64,000 bases of DNA from Herbiconiux sp. VKM Ac-1786 (GTDB lineage: Bacteria > Actinomycetota > Actinomycetes > Actinomycetales > Microbacteriaceae). The notes beneath the pieces are model-generated. The model was not told where the DNA came from. It saw only the letters and a program-made list of their open reading frames with translations, and did no database searches. How positions within the stretch are numbered: position 1 is the stretch's first letter; each line of letters starts with the position of its first letter. The translations under genes were made by a program, and so were the position numbers. The stretch covers positions 744,001 to 808,000 of the forward strand of contig NZ_JADKSG010000002.1 in assembly GCF_015350805.1 (NCBI RefSeq), read 5' to 3'. This document shows, in pieces, positions 17,655 to 27,464 of this stretch.

Positions 17655-18831
17655 CGCTGTTCTCCTTCTCGGCCGCGGCGACCTCGGCGCGCCCCGCGGT
17701 CTCGAGCGAGCGCGACTCCAGCCAGCGGTCGGGCAGCGACGGGCGCTTCGGGCTGCCGGCCCGGCCGCGCGGCCCCTCGGCGTCGGCGCCCGGGTAGGGC
17801 ATCGACCAGTCGAGCTCGGCCAGGATCTCGTCCATCTGCTCGAGGCTCTGCACCGTGCTGAGCGCGGCGCGCACCTCGTGCCCGGCCGGGTAGCCCTTGA
17901 GGTACCAGGCGACGTGCTTGCGGATGTCGCGGCAGGCGCGGCCCTCGTCGTCGTAGAACTCGACCAGCAGCTCGGCGTGCCGGCGCAGCGTCTGGGCCAC
18001 GACGCCGAGCGATGGCGCGGCCCGCAGGGCCGCCGCCTCCTCGGCCGAGAGCTCGCCCGCGCGTACGCGGAACGCCGCGGCCAGGTCGCCGAACAGCCAG
18101 GGCCGGCCGAGGCAGCCGCGCCCGACGACGACGCCGTCGCACCCGGTCTCATCGACCATGCGGATGGCGTCTTCGCCCGACCAGATGTCTCCGTTGCCGA
18201 GCACCGGGATCGAGGTGATCGTCTCTTTCAACGTGGCGATGGCCGACCAGTCGGCCTGCCCGCTGTAGAAGTCGCTCGCGGTGCGGGCGTGCAGCGCGAC
18301 GGCGGCGGCCCCTGCCCCCTCGGCGGCCTTCGCGGCCTCGAGGTAGGTGAGGTGGTCGGAGTCGATGCCCTTGCGCATCTTGACGGTGACGGGCACGTCG
18401 CCGGCGGCCTCGACCACCGACTCGACGATCTCGCGGAAGAGGTCGAGCTTCCAGGGCAGCGCCGCTCCCCCGCCCTTCCGGGTGACCTTGGGCACCGGGC
18501 AGCCGAAGTTCATGTCGATGTGGTCGGTGCGGTCTTCGTCGACCAGGATGCGGGCGGCCTCGGCCATGGTGGCCGGGTCGACCCCGTAGAGCTGGATGGA
18601 GCGGGGCGTCTCGCTCGGGTGGTGCGTGATGAGTCGGAAGGTCGCCTCGTTGCGCTCGACGAGCGCGCGGCTCGTGATCATCTCGCTCACGTAGAGCCCG
18701 GCGCCGAACTCGCGGCAGAGCCGGCGGAACGCCGTGTTCGTGATGCCGGCCATGGGTGCGAGCACCACCGGCACGTCGAGCTGGATGGGCCCGATGGCCA
18801 GCCGGTCGGGGGTGAGGGTTGAAGTGGACAT
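17647..18831 (-). CDS. dusB: tRNA-dihydrouridine synthase
   Basis: 394 residues, FMN-dependent enzyme reducing uridines in the tRNA D loop. TIM-barrel signatures: VVLAPMAGITNTAFRRLCRE at the start, HIDMNFGCPVPKVTRKGGGA containing the catalytic Cys, phosphate-binding IPVLGNGDIW and GCDGVVVGRGCLGRPWLF. A C-terminal helical domain follows and ends in a short Lys/Glu-rich tail. The start at ATG 18831 fits family length; longer frames add unrelated sequence. First gene of dusB-dgt-dnaG. Confidence 0.95.
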   Translation of the reverse strand: MSTSTLTPDRLAIGPIQLDVPVVLAPMAGITNTAFRRLCREFGAGLYVSEMITSRALVERNEATFRLITHHPSETPRSIQLYGVDPATMAEAARILVDEDRTDHIDMNFGCPVPKVTRKGGGAALPWKLDLFREIVESVVEAAGDVPVTVKMRKGIDSDHLTYLEAAKAAEGAGAAAVALHARTASDFYSGQADWSAIATLKETITSIPVLGNGDIWSGEDAIRMVDETGCDGVVVGRGCLGRPWLFGDLAAAFRVRAGELSAEEAAALRAAPSLGVVAQTLRRHAELLVEFYDDEGRACRDIRKHVAWYLKGYPAGHEVRAALSTVQSLEQMDEILAELDWSMPYPGADAEGPRGRAGSPKRPSLPDRWLESRSLETAGRAEVAAAEKENSGG

Positions 18832-18910
18832 CGGGTCAATTCTCCCAGACGTGGGCGGCCACGGCGACGCGGCGGGGAATCCTGTGGACGGTTCGGTGGT
18901 TCTTCCGACT

Positions 18911-19423
18911 GTGACGGACAAGACGGACACCCCAGCTGCAGACCGGCCCTCGGGCACCGACCGCGTGCGCGAGCACGCCCGCCGCCTCGGCCTCGACGTC
19001 GAAGTGGTCGAGCGCCCCGAGGCAGGCTCCCTGCAGGAGGCCGCGCGCCTGCTCGACCTCGAGCCGGGCGACATCGCCAAGAGCCTCGTGGTGAAGCGCC
19101 ACGACGGCGACTTCCTCTTCGCGCTCATCCCGGGCGACCGCCAGATCAGCTGGCCGAAGCTCCGCACCCTCGTCGGCGTCAACAAGCTCTCGATGCCCCA
19201 CCAGGACGTCGCGCTGGCCGCCACCGGCTACGAGCGCGGCACGATCACCCCGCTCGGCAGCAGCACCGCGTGGCCCGTCTACCTCGACGAGTCCTTCGCC
19301 GGCCGCCGCATCGCGATGGGTGCGGGTGCGCACGGCCACAGCGCCTACGTCGACGCGGATGCGCTGGCCGCGGCCCTCGGCGCGACCGTCGCCGACATCA
19401 GCGAACCGCTCCCCGACCGCTAG
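18911..19423 (+). CDS. YbaK/EbsC family aminoacyl-tRNA deacylase
   Basis: 170 residues. YbaK-type proteins clear Cys mischarged on tRNA-Pro; related members act on other pairs. The conserved elements are the AKSLVVKRHDGDFLFALIPGD strand region, GVNKLSMP, and the C-terminal ITPLGSSTAWPVYLDESF followed by RIAMGAGAHGHSAYVDADAL, which match the family. Start GTG 18911 is the simplest choice, but GTG codons up to 30 nt upstream are possible and no clear ribosome binding site separates them. Divergent from dusB. Confidence 0.85.
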   Translation: MTDKTDTPAADRPSGTDRVREHARRLGLDVEVVERPEAGSLQEAARLLDLEPGDIAKSLVVKRHDGDFLFALIPGDRQISWPKLRTLVGVNKLSMPHQDVALAATGYERGTITPLGSSTAWPVYLDESFAGRRIAMGAGAHGHSAYVDADALAAALGATVADISEPLPDR

Positions 19424-19455
19424 ATCGAAAGCCGTCGCTGGATCCGGCCGCACCC

Positions 19456-19584
19456 CTAGAACGAGCAGGAGTCGCCCTCGCAGCTCGCCCCGGGAGCGCC
19501 CAGCACGGTCAACAGGGGCGTCACGGTGGGCACGGGCGTGGTGGCCGGAGCCGGGACCCCGGCGCGAGCATCCGTCGCCGTCAT
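19456..19584 (-). CDS. 42-residue peptide with C-terminal Cys pair, coupled to the DsbA/FrnE-like gene
   Basis: Too short for ordinary gene finding but strongly placed: its ATG overlaps the stop of the oxidoreductase gene (ATGA). The peptide is Ala/Pro/Thr/Val-rich without charge in the middle and ends with two cysteines, Cys35 and Cys40, in SCEGDSCSF at the extreme C-terminus. The Cys pair could be a thiol substrate of the partner, a metal ligand pair or a redox switch. No family recognised. The position and the non-random tail argue it is real. Confidence 0.5.
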   Translation of the reverse strand: MTATDARAGVPAPATTPVPTVTPLLTVLGAPGASCEGDSCSF

Positions 19585-20270
19585 GAGCCGACCTCGACCC
19601 GCTCGCCGGCCACCTGGGCCAGCACCTGCGCGAACGTCGCCGGATCCTGAGCACCCGAGACCCCGTACTTGCCCTCGAAGACGAAGAACGGCACACCCTG
19701 GATGCCGAGCTCCTGCGCCTGACGCTGGTCGGCCCGCACGGCGGCGACGTTCTCGCCCGACTCGAGCGAGCGCACGACGTCGGCGCGGTCGAGCCCCAGC
19801 TCGGCGGCCAGATCGGCCAGGTCGTCGATGCGCCCGACGTGGCGGCCCTCGACGAAGTAGGCCTTGAGCAGCCGCTCCTTCATCTCGAGCTGCAGGCCGT
19901 GCGCCTTGGCGTAGTGCATCAGCTCGTGCGCCTTGACGGTGTTGGTGTGCTTCAGGGCGTCGTAGTCGTAGTCGAGCCCGACGGACGAGGCGATGCCGGT
20001 CACTCGCTCGAGCATCTGCGAGGCCTGCTCGGCCGGGATGCCCTTGTGGCCCGAGAGGAACTCGATCTCGTCGCCGTCGAAGTCGACGGGGGTGTCGGGC
20101 GAGAGCTCGAAGGAGTGGTACTCGATCTCGACGGGAACGGAGCCCTCGGTCGAGGCGTACTCCTCGATGCCGAACTCGAGCTTGCGCTTGCCGATGTAGC
20201 ACCACGGGCAGGCGATGTCGCTCCAGATGTCGATCTTGATGGCCTCGGACGAGGCGGCGATGTCAGTCAC
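19581..20270 (-). CDS. DsbA family oxidoreductase, FrnE-like
   Basis: 229 residues, thioredoxin fold with a helical insertion. Catalytic CxxC is in SDIACPWCYIGKRKLE near residue 20, followed by FELSPDTP, the helical domain, and the cis-Pro loop GIQGVPFFVFEGKYGVSGAQ. No signal peptide, so cytosolic, as for FrnE and 2-hydroxychromene-2-carboxylate isomerase relatives. Start GTG 20270 follows the uppS stop by 28 nt; no strong ribosome binding site is visible. The next gene (42 codons, Cys-tailed) is translationally coupled. Confidence 0.88.
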   Translation of the reverse strand: MTDIAASSEAIKIDIWSDIACPWCYIGKRKLEFGIEEYASTEGSVPVEIEYHSFELSPDTPVDFDGDEIEFLSGHKGIPAEQASQMLERVTGIASSVGLDYDYDALKHTNTVKAHELMHYAKAHGLQLEMKERLLKAYFVEGRHVGRIDDLADLAAELGLDRADVVRSLESGENVAAVRADQRQAQELGIQGVPFFVFEGKYGVSGAQDPATFAQVLAQVAGERVEVGS

Positions 20271-20298
20271 ACGAGGGGCAACGCGAACGGATGCCCGC

Positions 20299-21126
20299 TC
20301 ATTCCGCCTCGGTCGACGACGTCTCCTCGGCCGGCGCGTCGATCGCCCCGCCGAACCGCCGGTTGCGCCCGGCGTAGTGCTCGATCGCCTGCCAGAGGTC
20401 GACCCGGCTGAAGTCGGGCCAGAGCCGGTCGAGGAACACCATCTCGGCGTACGCCGACTGCCAGGGCAGGAAGTTCGAGGTGCGCTGCTCGCCCGAGCTG
20501 CGCACGAACAGGTCGACGTCGGGCAGCTCGGGCACGTAGAGGTGGCGCTGGATGAGCTTCTCCGAGACGGCCGAGGGGCGGATGCGGCCGGCCGCGACGT
20601 CGTCGGCGATCGCGCGCACCGCATCCGTGATCTCGTTGCGGCCCCCGTAGTTGACGCACATGGTGAGCGTGAGCGTGCTGTTGTGCGCCGTCAGCCGCTC
20701 GGCGAACTGCAGCTCCTTGATCACGCTCGCCCAGAGGCGGGGCTTGCGGCCGGCCCAGCGGATGCGCACGCCCCACTCGTTCAGCTGGTCGCGCCGGCGG
20801 TGCAGCACGTCGCGGTTGAAGCCCATCAGGAAGCGCACCTCGTCGGGCGAGCGCTTCCAGTTCTCGGTCGAGAAGGCGTAGACGCTGACGTGCTTCACGC
20901 CGATCTGCACGGCGCCCGCGACGACGTCGAGCAGCGCCGCTTCGCCCGCGCGGTGGCCTTCGATGCGGGTGAGGCCGCGCTGATTCGCCCAGCGGCCGTT
21001 GCCGTCCATCACGATGGCGACGTGCTTCGGCACCGCGGCCGCGGGCACGGCGGGCGGGTACAGGCCCGTCCAGTCGAGGGGGCGGAACGGCTCGGCCTTC
21101 GGCGACGTGAACGGAACGGGACTCAA
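20299..21126 (-). CDS. uppS: isoprenyl transferase (undecaprenyl diphosphate synthase type)
   Basis: 275 residues; cis-prenyltransferase making the polyprenyl carrier for cell-wall synthesis. Signatures: [18 protein letters not shown] with the catalytic Asp, [24 protein letters not shown], and the C-terminal [21 protein letters not shown]. Start TTG 21126 overlaps the recO stop (TTGA) and has GAGAAGAAGG about 10 nt upstream, so a longer upstream start is unnecessary. recO-uppS is a common actinobacterial pair. Chain length of the product cannot be read from sequence. Confidence 0.92.
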   Translation of the reverse strand: MSPVPFTSPKAEPFRPLDWTGLYPPAVPAAAVPKHVAIVMDGNGRWANQRGLTRIEGHRAGEAALLDVVAGAVQIGVKHVSVYAFSTENWKRSPDEVRFLMGFNRDVLHRRRDQLNEWGVRIRWAGRKPRLWASVIKELQFAERLTAHNSTLTLTMCVNYGGRNEITDAVRAIADDVAAGRIRPSAVSEKLIQRHLYVPELPDVDLFVRSSGEQRTSNFLPWQSAYAEMVFLDRLWPDFSRVDLWQAIEHYAGRNRRFGGAIDAPAEETSSTEAE

Positions 21127-21881
21127 CTCGGCTGCACCTTCTTCTCCGGCTTCCCCGGCCCCCGTTCGACGTGCTCGAGCGATCGGAGCCCGCGTTCCAG
21201 GTGCCACTGGGTGTACGCCGCAACGATACCGCTCGCGCGCGAGCGCACCGGGCCGTCGGCGGCGTCGGCCGTCGTCCAGTCACCCGTCAGCAGCGCGGTC
21301 AGGAGCTCGAGCGTGCTCGAGTCCAGGCGCGGGGTGCCGGGCGGGGCGACCGACTCCGCCACCACGCCGCCCAGCTGCACGACGAAAGCGGAGTGCGGCC
21401 CGGGCTCCCCCGTCACCGCGCAGTCGTGGAAGCTCGGCGCCCAGCCGGCCATCGACAGCGCCCGCAGCAGGTAGGAGTCGAGGGTGGCGTTCGGGCCGTG
21501 CTCGTTGCGGGCGAGCGAGCGGAGGGCCCCCACCAGCAGCAGGTACTGCTGCAGTGAGGGCTCCTCCTCCGTCAACTTGTCGGCGGTCTCGACCATGGCG
21601 CTGGCCGCGGTGTAGCTGGCGTAGTCGGCCGTGATCTCGGCGCCGTAGGAGCCGATCGTGACCGCCTGGGTGATGGTGTCGAGGGTGCGGCCCTCGTAGA
21701 ACTGCACGTCGGCGACCATGAACGGCTCCAGCCGGGCCCCGAACTTCGACGCGGTGCGCCGCACGCCGCGGGCGACGGCGCGAACCTTGCCGTGGTGCCG
21801 GGTCAGCAGGGTGACGATGCGGTCGGCCTCACCCAGCTTGTGGGTGCGCAGCACCACGGCGTCATCACGGTAAACGGGCAC
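21123..21881 (-). CDS. recO: DNA repair protein RecO
   Basis: 252 residues; loads RecA with RecR and RecF. The N-terminal OB fold begins [21 protein letters not shown] and continues [24 protein letters not shown]; a helical region and the C-terminal part follow. In this protein only one Cys (FHDCAVTG) remains of the zinc-binding site found in some RecO proteins, so zinc binding is doubtful. Start GTG 21881 is 5 nt after GATAAT, suggesting a leaderless transcript. It leads recO-uppS-oxidoreductase-peptide. Confidence 0.92.
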   Translation of the reverse strand: MPVYRDDAVVLRTHKLGEADRIVTLLTRHHGKVRAVARGVRRTASKFGARLEPFMVADVQFYEGRTLDTITQAVTIGSYGAEITADYASYTAASAMVETADKLTEEEPSLQQYLLLVGALRSLARNEHGPNATLDSYLLRALSMAGWAPSFHDCAVTGEPGPHSAFVVQLGGVVAESVAPPGTPRLDSSTLELLTALLTGDWTTADAADGPVRSRASGIVAAYTQWHLERGLRSLEHVERGPGKPEKKVQPS

Positions 21882-21886
21882 AGCCC

Positions 21887-21892
21887 ATTATC
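21887..21892 (-). promoter_or_regulatory. -10 box GATAAT, leaderless recO promoter
   Basis: GATAAT ends 5 nt before the recO GTG, and there is no ribosome binding site in the 5-nt gap. It gives recO a promoter independent of leuA, 37 nt upstream. Confidence 0.5.
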
Positions 21893-21918
21893 CCGCGCCC
21901 GCGGGGATGACCGGGCAG

Positions 21919-23706
<1,788 letters not shown>

Positions 23707-23723
23707 TCAGCCATCGGCGAACT

Positions 23724-23762
23724 CCGCGACGAGGGAGGCCTGAGAACTAGGACTCGTCGCGG
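23724..23762 (-). promoter_or_regulatory. leuA attenuator-like hairpin
   Basis: A perfect 10-bp inverted repeat (23753-23762 with 23724-23733, 19-nt loop). The 5' arm is formed by the last codons of the leader peptide, so a ribosome stalled at the Leu run would cover it, while one that finishes would let it form. No T tract follows, so the outcome may be factor-dependent or translational. Confidence 0.6.
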
Positions 23763-23791
23763 CAGCTAAGAAGGAGCAGACCGAACAGCAC
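23747..23791 (-). CDS. leuA leader peptide, 14 residues
   Basis: Leaderless ORF: GTG at 23791 lies 6 nt after TAATCT. It reads MLFGLLLLSCRDES, with Leu at position 2 and four consecutive Leu codons (CTG CTC CTT CTT) at positions 5-8, then TAG. CTT is rare elsewhere in the window. The next 67 nt lead to leuA. Such Leu-codon runs upstream of leuA are the classical sign of ribosome-mediated attenuation, which has been proposed for leuA in actinobacteria. Confidence 0.75.
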   Translation of the reverse strand: MLFGLLLLSCRDES

Positions 23792-23797
23792 GCGCCC

Positions 23798-23803
23798 AGA
23801 TTA
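23798..23803 (-). promoter_or_regulatory. -10 box TAATCT for the leuA leader transcript
   Basis: TAATCT ends exactly 6 nt before the GTG of the leader peptide, so the transcript should begin at or next to that start codon. Confidence 0.6.
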
Positions 23804-23871
23804 GCACGATCCCCCGCGCCGGCCAGAGGCCAGCCGGCTGCAGCTGCGGGCATGCCACCGCAGTCGGCGAC

Positions 23872-24207
23872 TCACACGATCAGCCAGACGGGCAGCCAGG
23901 ACAGCACGAGGCTCACCACCGCGCCCGCCGTGGCTCCCAGGGCGACGGCTGCGAGGATCCGTCCTCGGGACCCGCGCTGCGAGAGGCACCCGATCGAGCA
24001 GACGATGCTCGCCAGGAACAGCCCGCCCGTCACGAGCACCTGCGCGGCGCCGAACCCGAGCAGCGACTCCGACGCTCCGGTGGGCAGGGTCTGGTAGACG
24101 ATTCCGAACACGAGCCCGGCCAGCTGGGTGAGGATCGCCAGGACGAACGCGGCCACGCCGAGGATCGACGAACCCTGCGGTCGCTCGGACGACTGATAAT
24201 CAAGCAT
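23872..24207 (-). CDS. hypothetical three-helix membrane protein
   Basis: 111 residues. A short polar N-terminus (MLDYQSSERPQGSS) is followed by three hydrophobic segments: ILGVAAFVLAILTQLAGLVFG, LLGFGAAQVLVTGGLFLASIV (ending in a Cys-containing loop SIGCLSQRGSRGR), and ILAAVALGATAGAVVSLVLS. No family recognised, and no conserved charged residues inside the helices. ATG 24207 lies 5 nt after TAAACT, giving a leaderless promoter. Local base use is a little less GC-rich than in neighbours. Confidence 0.65.
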   Translation of the reverse strand: MLDYQSSERPQGSSILGVAAFVLAILTQLAGLVFGIVYQTLPTGASESLLGFGAAQVLVTGGLFLASIVCSIGCLSQRGSRGRILAAVALGATAGAVVSLVLSWLPVWLIV

Positions 24208-24212
24208 GTCTC

Positions 24213-24218
24213 AGTTTA
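24213..24218 (-). promoter_or_regulatory. -10 box TAAACT, leaderless promoter of the three-helix membrane protein
   Basis: TAAACT ends 5 nt before ATG 24207; no Shine-Dalgarno sequence could fit in the gap. Confidence 0.5.
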
Positions 24219-24307
24219 TCCGACGCGCCGGGCTGCCGCGGGGTCGATCCCGGTGCTCGCCGAGGGGCACCGCGGTAGGCTGACGGCACCGACACGGGAG
24301 GTTGTCC

Positions 24308-24733
24308 ATGGCTGTGACCAGTGAGTCGACGACGGTCTGGCGGGGTGATCTCACCAGCGGATCGGGCACGACCACGCTCGACAGTTCGGGCGCGGCGAGC
24401 CTCGCGGTGAACTGGCGGGCCCGCTCCGAGGGGGCCGAGAGCGTCACCACGCCCGAGGAGCTGCTCGGCGCCGCGCACGCCTCGTGCTTCTCGATGGCCT
24501 TCGCCGCCGCGCTCGCCCGCGCCGGGCACGCCCCCGAGTCGCTGCAGACCACGGCCGCGGTCACCTTCGACCCCGCGCACGGCATCACGGGCAGTCATCT
24601 GCTCGTCAGCGCCGTCGTGCCGGGCATCGACGAGGCCGAGTTCCAGCGCGTCGCCGAGGAGGCCAAGACGGGCTGCCCGGTCTCGAAGGCCCTCACGGGC
24701 ATCCCGATCACCCTCGAAGCGAGCCTCGCGTGA
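24308..24733 (+). CDS. OsmC family peroxiredoxin
   Basis: 141 residues; thiol-dependent organic hydroperoxide reductase fold, functional as a dimer. The two catalytic cysteines are visible: LLGAAHASCFSMAFAAALA near residue 60 and AKTGCPVSKALTGI near residue 125. Start ATG 24308 is preceded by GGGAGG at 7 nt. A TAGGCT box lies about 30 nt upstream. The stop overlaps the next gene (GTGA), so the two are coupled. OsmC and Ohr subgroups are not separated here. Confidence 0.9.
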   Translation: MAVTSESTTVWRGDLTSGSGTTTLDSSGAASLAVNWRARSEGAESVTTPEELLGAAHASCFSMAFAAALARAGHAPESLQTTAAVTFDPAHGITGSHLLVSAVVPGIDEAEFQRVAEEAKTGCPVSKALTGIPITLEASLA

Positions 24734-25623
24734 GCGCCGCCCAGACGGTGCTGATCGCCGGCGGCTCGGGCTTCATCGGCACCGAGCTCTCCCGCCAGCT
24801 GCGCGCCGACGGGCACACCGTGCTCATCCTCGTGCGCCGGCCGGCCCGCACGCCCACGGAGCGCTCGTGGGATCCGGAGGCCCGCTGGATCCCCTCGGCC
24901 GTCGTCGAGGGCGTCGACGCGATCATCAATCTCTCGGGCGCCTCCATCTCGAAGCTGCCCTGGACCCTGCCGTACAAGCGGGAGATCCTGCAGTCGCGCG
25001 TGCTCGCCACCAGCACCCTGGTCGACGCGATCGCCCGCGCCGAGAACCCGCCCTCCACCTTCATCTCGGGCTCGGCCGTGGGCTTCTACGGCGACCGGCC
25101 CGGCGAGACGCTCACCGAGGCGTCGCCGCTCGGCACCGGCTTCCTGGCCAGGGTGACGGATGCGTGGGAGCGCGCCGCCGCACCGGCCGCCGCGCGCACG
25201 CGGCTCGTCACGGCGCGAACCGGCCTCGTCGTCGGCAAGGGCGGTGGCGCGCTCAAACCGTTGACCCTGCTCGCGAAACTCGGACTCGCGGGCCCGATCG
25301 GCAGCGGCGAGCAGATCTGGCCCTGGATCAGCCTGTACGACGAGGCGGCCGCGCTGCGGTACCTCCTGACGTCGGACCTCTCGGGCCCGGTGAACCTGGT
25401 GGGCCCGCGCCCGGCGCCGGCCGCCGAGGTCGTGCGCACCCTCGCCGAGGACCTGCACCGCCCCTACTGGCTGCCCGCACCCGCCTGGGCGCTCAAGGCG
25501 GCCCTCGCCGACGCGGGCCGCGACCTGCTGCTGGCCGACCAGGACGTCTCGGCGCAGAAGCTGCTGTTCAACGGCTTCACCTTCCGCGACGGCACCGTCG
25601 AGGCGGCCCTCAGCCAGATCTGA
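24730..25623 (+). CDS. TIGR01777 family epimerase (YfcH-like)
   Basis: 297 residues, extended SDR with dinucleotide-binding motif VLIAGGSGFIGTELSRQL. The family hallmark is a VDAIINLSGASI region, the active-site-like FISGSAVGFYGDR, and a C-terminal DUF1731 domain (PAPAWALKAALADAGRDLL through QKLLFNGFTFR). Start GTG 24730 overlaps the osmC stop by 4 nt. Members are nearly universal, but their substrate is not established. The following gene converges 3 bp downstream. Confidence 0.9.
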   Translation: MSAAQTVLIAGGSGFIGTELSRQLRADGHTVLILVRRPARTPTERSWDPEARWIPSAVVEGVDAIINLSGASISKLPWTLPYKREILQSRVLATSTLVDAIARAENPPSTFISGSAVGFYGDRPGETLTEASPLGTGFLARVTDAWERAAAPAAARTRLVTARTGLVVGKGGGALKPLTLLAKLGLAGPIGSGEQIWPWISLYDEAAALRYLLTSDLSGPVNLVGPRPAPAAEVVRTLAEDLHRPYWLPAPAWALKAALADAGRDLLLADQDVSAQKLLFNGFTFRDGTVEAALSQI

Positions 25624-25626
25624 CGG

Positions 25627-26109
25627 CTACGCGGTGCCCGTGCCGGTGCCAGTACCGGCGCCGGCCCGCCGCTCGGCGCCCTCGAGGCGCACGGCCGAGC
25701 GCAGCGCGGCGCGGGCGCGGCGGCGGTCGCCCGAGGCGTCGTAGGCGAGCCCCAGCCGGAACCAGGCGCGCCAGCTCGTCTCGTCGAGCTCGACGGCGTC
25801 CTTCCAGCGGGCGAAGTCGGCGTCGGCCGCCTCGCGCTCGGGTCGGCCGCTCGTGCGCTTGGGCAGGTCGTCGGGGGGCAGCTCCCCTTCGCGGTCCAGC
25901 CGCTCGACGAGCTGCTCGGTGCGCACGCCGAACCAGAGCTCGCGGCCGAGGGCCCAGGCCCCGACCAGCGGCAGTGCGACGAGGGTCACCCCGATGACCA
26001 CGGCGATCGGTTCGCCCGTCAGCACGAACATCACGGCGCGCTGGCCGACGAGCACGAGGTAGATCGCGAGCACGACCGCCATCACGATGGCGGCGACGCG
26101 GCCCTTCAC
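25627..26109 (-). CDS. hypothetical membrane protein with TPR-like C-terminal segment
   Basis: 160 residues. Two N-terminal hydrophobic helices (VAAIVMAVVLAIYLVLVG and AVVIGVTLVALPLVGAWALG) are followed by a charged linker and a single TPR-like helix pair (ELDETSWRAWFRLGLAYDASGDRRRARAAL split over about residues 105-140). The C-terminus ends in a Gly-Thr dipeptide run (GTGTGTGTA) from a 6-bp DNA repeat. Start GTG overlaps the dapB stop (GTGA), so it is coupled to dapB. Function unknown; the tail looks like recent repeat growth. Confidence 0.75.
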   Translation of the reverse strand: MKGRVAAIVMAVVLAIYLVLVGQRAVMFVLTGEPIAVVIGVTLVALPLVGAWALGRELWFGVRTEQLVERLDREGELPPDDLPKRTSGRPEREAADADFARWKDAVELDETSWRAWFRLGLAYDASGDRRRARAALRSAVRLEGAERRAGAGTGTGTGTA

Positions 26110-26948
26110 GGGGTCACGCTGGTGGCGGTGGCCGCCTGGCCCGAGACGTTCTCGGGTGCGGCTGCGGGCTCCGACGGCGCAGCGCCCGGCGCCGCAGTGG
26201 GCGCAGGCTCGCCCGGCAGCCCCAGGTCGATCAGGCTCTCGAGCCCCACGGTCACCCCGCGGGCGGTCGACGCCGCCCGCAGCGCCACCAGGATGCCCTG
26301 GGTGTACGAGCTCGGCGAGATCGTCTCGTGGGTCAGGGTCAGCACCTCGCCGGTGCCGCCGAAGATCACGTCCTGCTTCGCGACGACCCCGGCGAGCCGC
26401 AGGCTGTGCACCGGGATGCTCGCGACCTGCTGCCCCCGCGCGCGCTGGTCGGTGTGCGGTGCGGCGACGGGCCCGCGCGTGGCCCGGGCGGCGGCCATCA
26501 GCTCGGCGGTGCGCACGGCGGTGCCCGACGGCGAGTCGACCTTGCGGGCGGCGTGCGCCTCGACGATCTCGATCGAGTCGTAGAAGCGGGCCGCCATGGT
26601 GGCGAACGAGGTGGCGAGCACCGACCCGAGCGAGAAGTTCGGGATGACCACGACACCGTTCGACGGCTCGTCACCGAGCAGGCGCTTCAGCCCGGTGATG
26701 CGCTCGGCCGACCAGCCCGAGGTGCCGACGAGCACGTTCCGCCCGTTCGTCAGGGCGTACTCGACGACCTTCTGGCTCACGCCGGGCACGGTGACGTCGA
26801 CCACGACGTCGGCGGCCAGCATCTCCGACAGCTCGCTCGACGAGCCGAGCGCCGCCACGAGCTCGAACTCCGGATGCTCGGTCACGATCCCCGCGACCAG
26901 TCGGCCCAGCTTCCCCGTTGCGCCGACGACGGCCACCTTCACGCTCAT
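26106..26948 (-). CDS. dapB: 4-hydroxy-tetrahydrodipicolinate reductase
   Basis: 280 residues; NAD(P)H reduction in the lysine/meso-diaminopimelate pathway, supplying peptidoglycan. VAVVGATGKLGRLV binds the cofactor; VVDVTVPGVSQKVV and VVIPNFSLGS follow; the active site is EAHAARKVDSPSGTA, with the catalytic His and Lys kept and the usual second His replaced by Ala. The C-terminal 35 residues are an Ala/Pro extension beyond the family end. Start ATG 26948 is 6 nt after TAGGTT. Confidence 0.95.
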   Translation of the reverse strand: MSVKVAVVGATGKLGRLVAGIVTEHPEFELVAALGSSSELSEMLAADVVVDVTVPGVSQKVVEYALTNGRNVLVGTSGWSAERITGLKRLLGDEPSNGVVVIPNFSLGSVLATSFATMAARFYDSIEIVEAHAARKVDSPSGTAVRTAELMAAARATRGPVAAPHTDQRARGQQVASIPVHSLRLAGVVAKQDVIFGGTGEVLTLTHETISPSSYTQGILVALRAASTARGVTVGLESLIDLGLPGEPAPTAAPGAAPSEPAAAPENVSGQAATATSVTP

Positions 26949-26954
26949 CCCTCC

Positions 26955-26960
26955 AACCTA
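26955..26960 (-). promoter_or_regulatory. -10 box TAGGTT for dapB, overlapping the GNAT stop codon
   Basis: TAGGTT ends 6 nt before the dapB ATG, and its TAG is the in-frame stop of the preceding acetyltransferase. The 6-nt gap reads GGAGGG, so either leaderless or very short-leader initiation is possible. Confidence 0.55.
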
Positions 26961-27464
26961 CCGGGCGCCGTCGGCCCCGACGTCGGCCAGCGGCTTGCGG
27001 TACCACCTGGTGGCGTTCGGATTGTCGTTGTAGGCCTCGGTCGGCACGAAGCCGGTTCGCGCGTACAGGCGGGCGGCCGCCTCCAGGGTGTGGTGCGTGT
27101 CGAGCACGAGCTCGGTGGCTCCGAGCCTCCGGGCGCTCTGCTCGAGGGCGTCGAGCAGCTGCCCGGCCCAGCCGCGGCCCCGGGTGGAGGGGTCGAGCCA
27201 CACGTGCTTCACCTCGGCGCGCACGGCGCCGGCATCGCGAGCGGGGTCGGGCGCGAGCATCCGGATGCCGCCGCACCCCACCGGCACACCCGCGTCGTCG
27301 TCGACGACCAGGAAGACCCCGTGCACGCCGTCGAACTGCGACGGGTCGGGCAAGGAGACCGTGTAGCCGCCCGCCTGCGGGAACGCCGCGGAGCGGAAGG
27401 TGAAGTAGTCGCGGAGCAGCTGCCGCTCGGCCGGCTGCGACACGTCTCCTGAGCGGATGCGCAT
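26958..27464 (-). CDS. GNAT family N-acetyltransferase
   Basis: 168 residues. The acetyl-CoA pyrophosphate loop is in LDPSTRGRGWAGQLLDALEQ (R/Q-x-x-G-x-G/A form RGRGWAG), preceded by GVPVGCGGIRML and AEVKHVWL and followed by LGATELVLDTHHTLEAAARLY and the C-terminal YNDNPNATRWYRKPL. Substrate unknown. Start ATG 27464 rather than GTG 27473 is chosen because it forms TGATG with a 6-codon bridging frame that begins at the upstream gene's own TGATG. The stop codon is reused in the dapB -10 box. Confidence 0.85.
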   Translation of the reverse strand: MRIRSGDVSQPAERQLLRDYFTFRSAAFPQAGGYTVSLPDPSQFDGVHGVFLVVDDDAGVPVGCGGIRMLAPDPARDAGAVRAEVKHVWLDPSTRGRGWAGQLLDALEQSARRLGATELVLDTHHTLEAAARLYARTGFVPTEAYNDNPNATRWYRKPLADVGADGAR

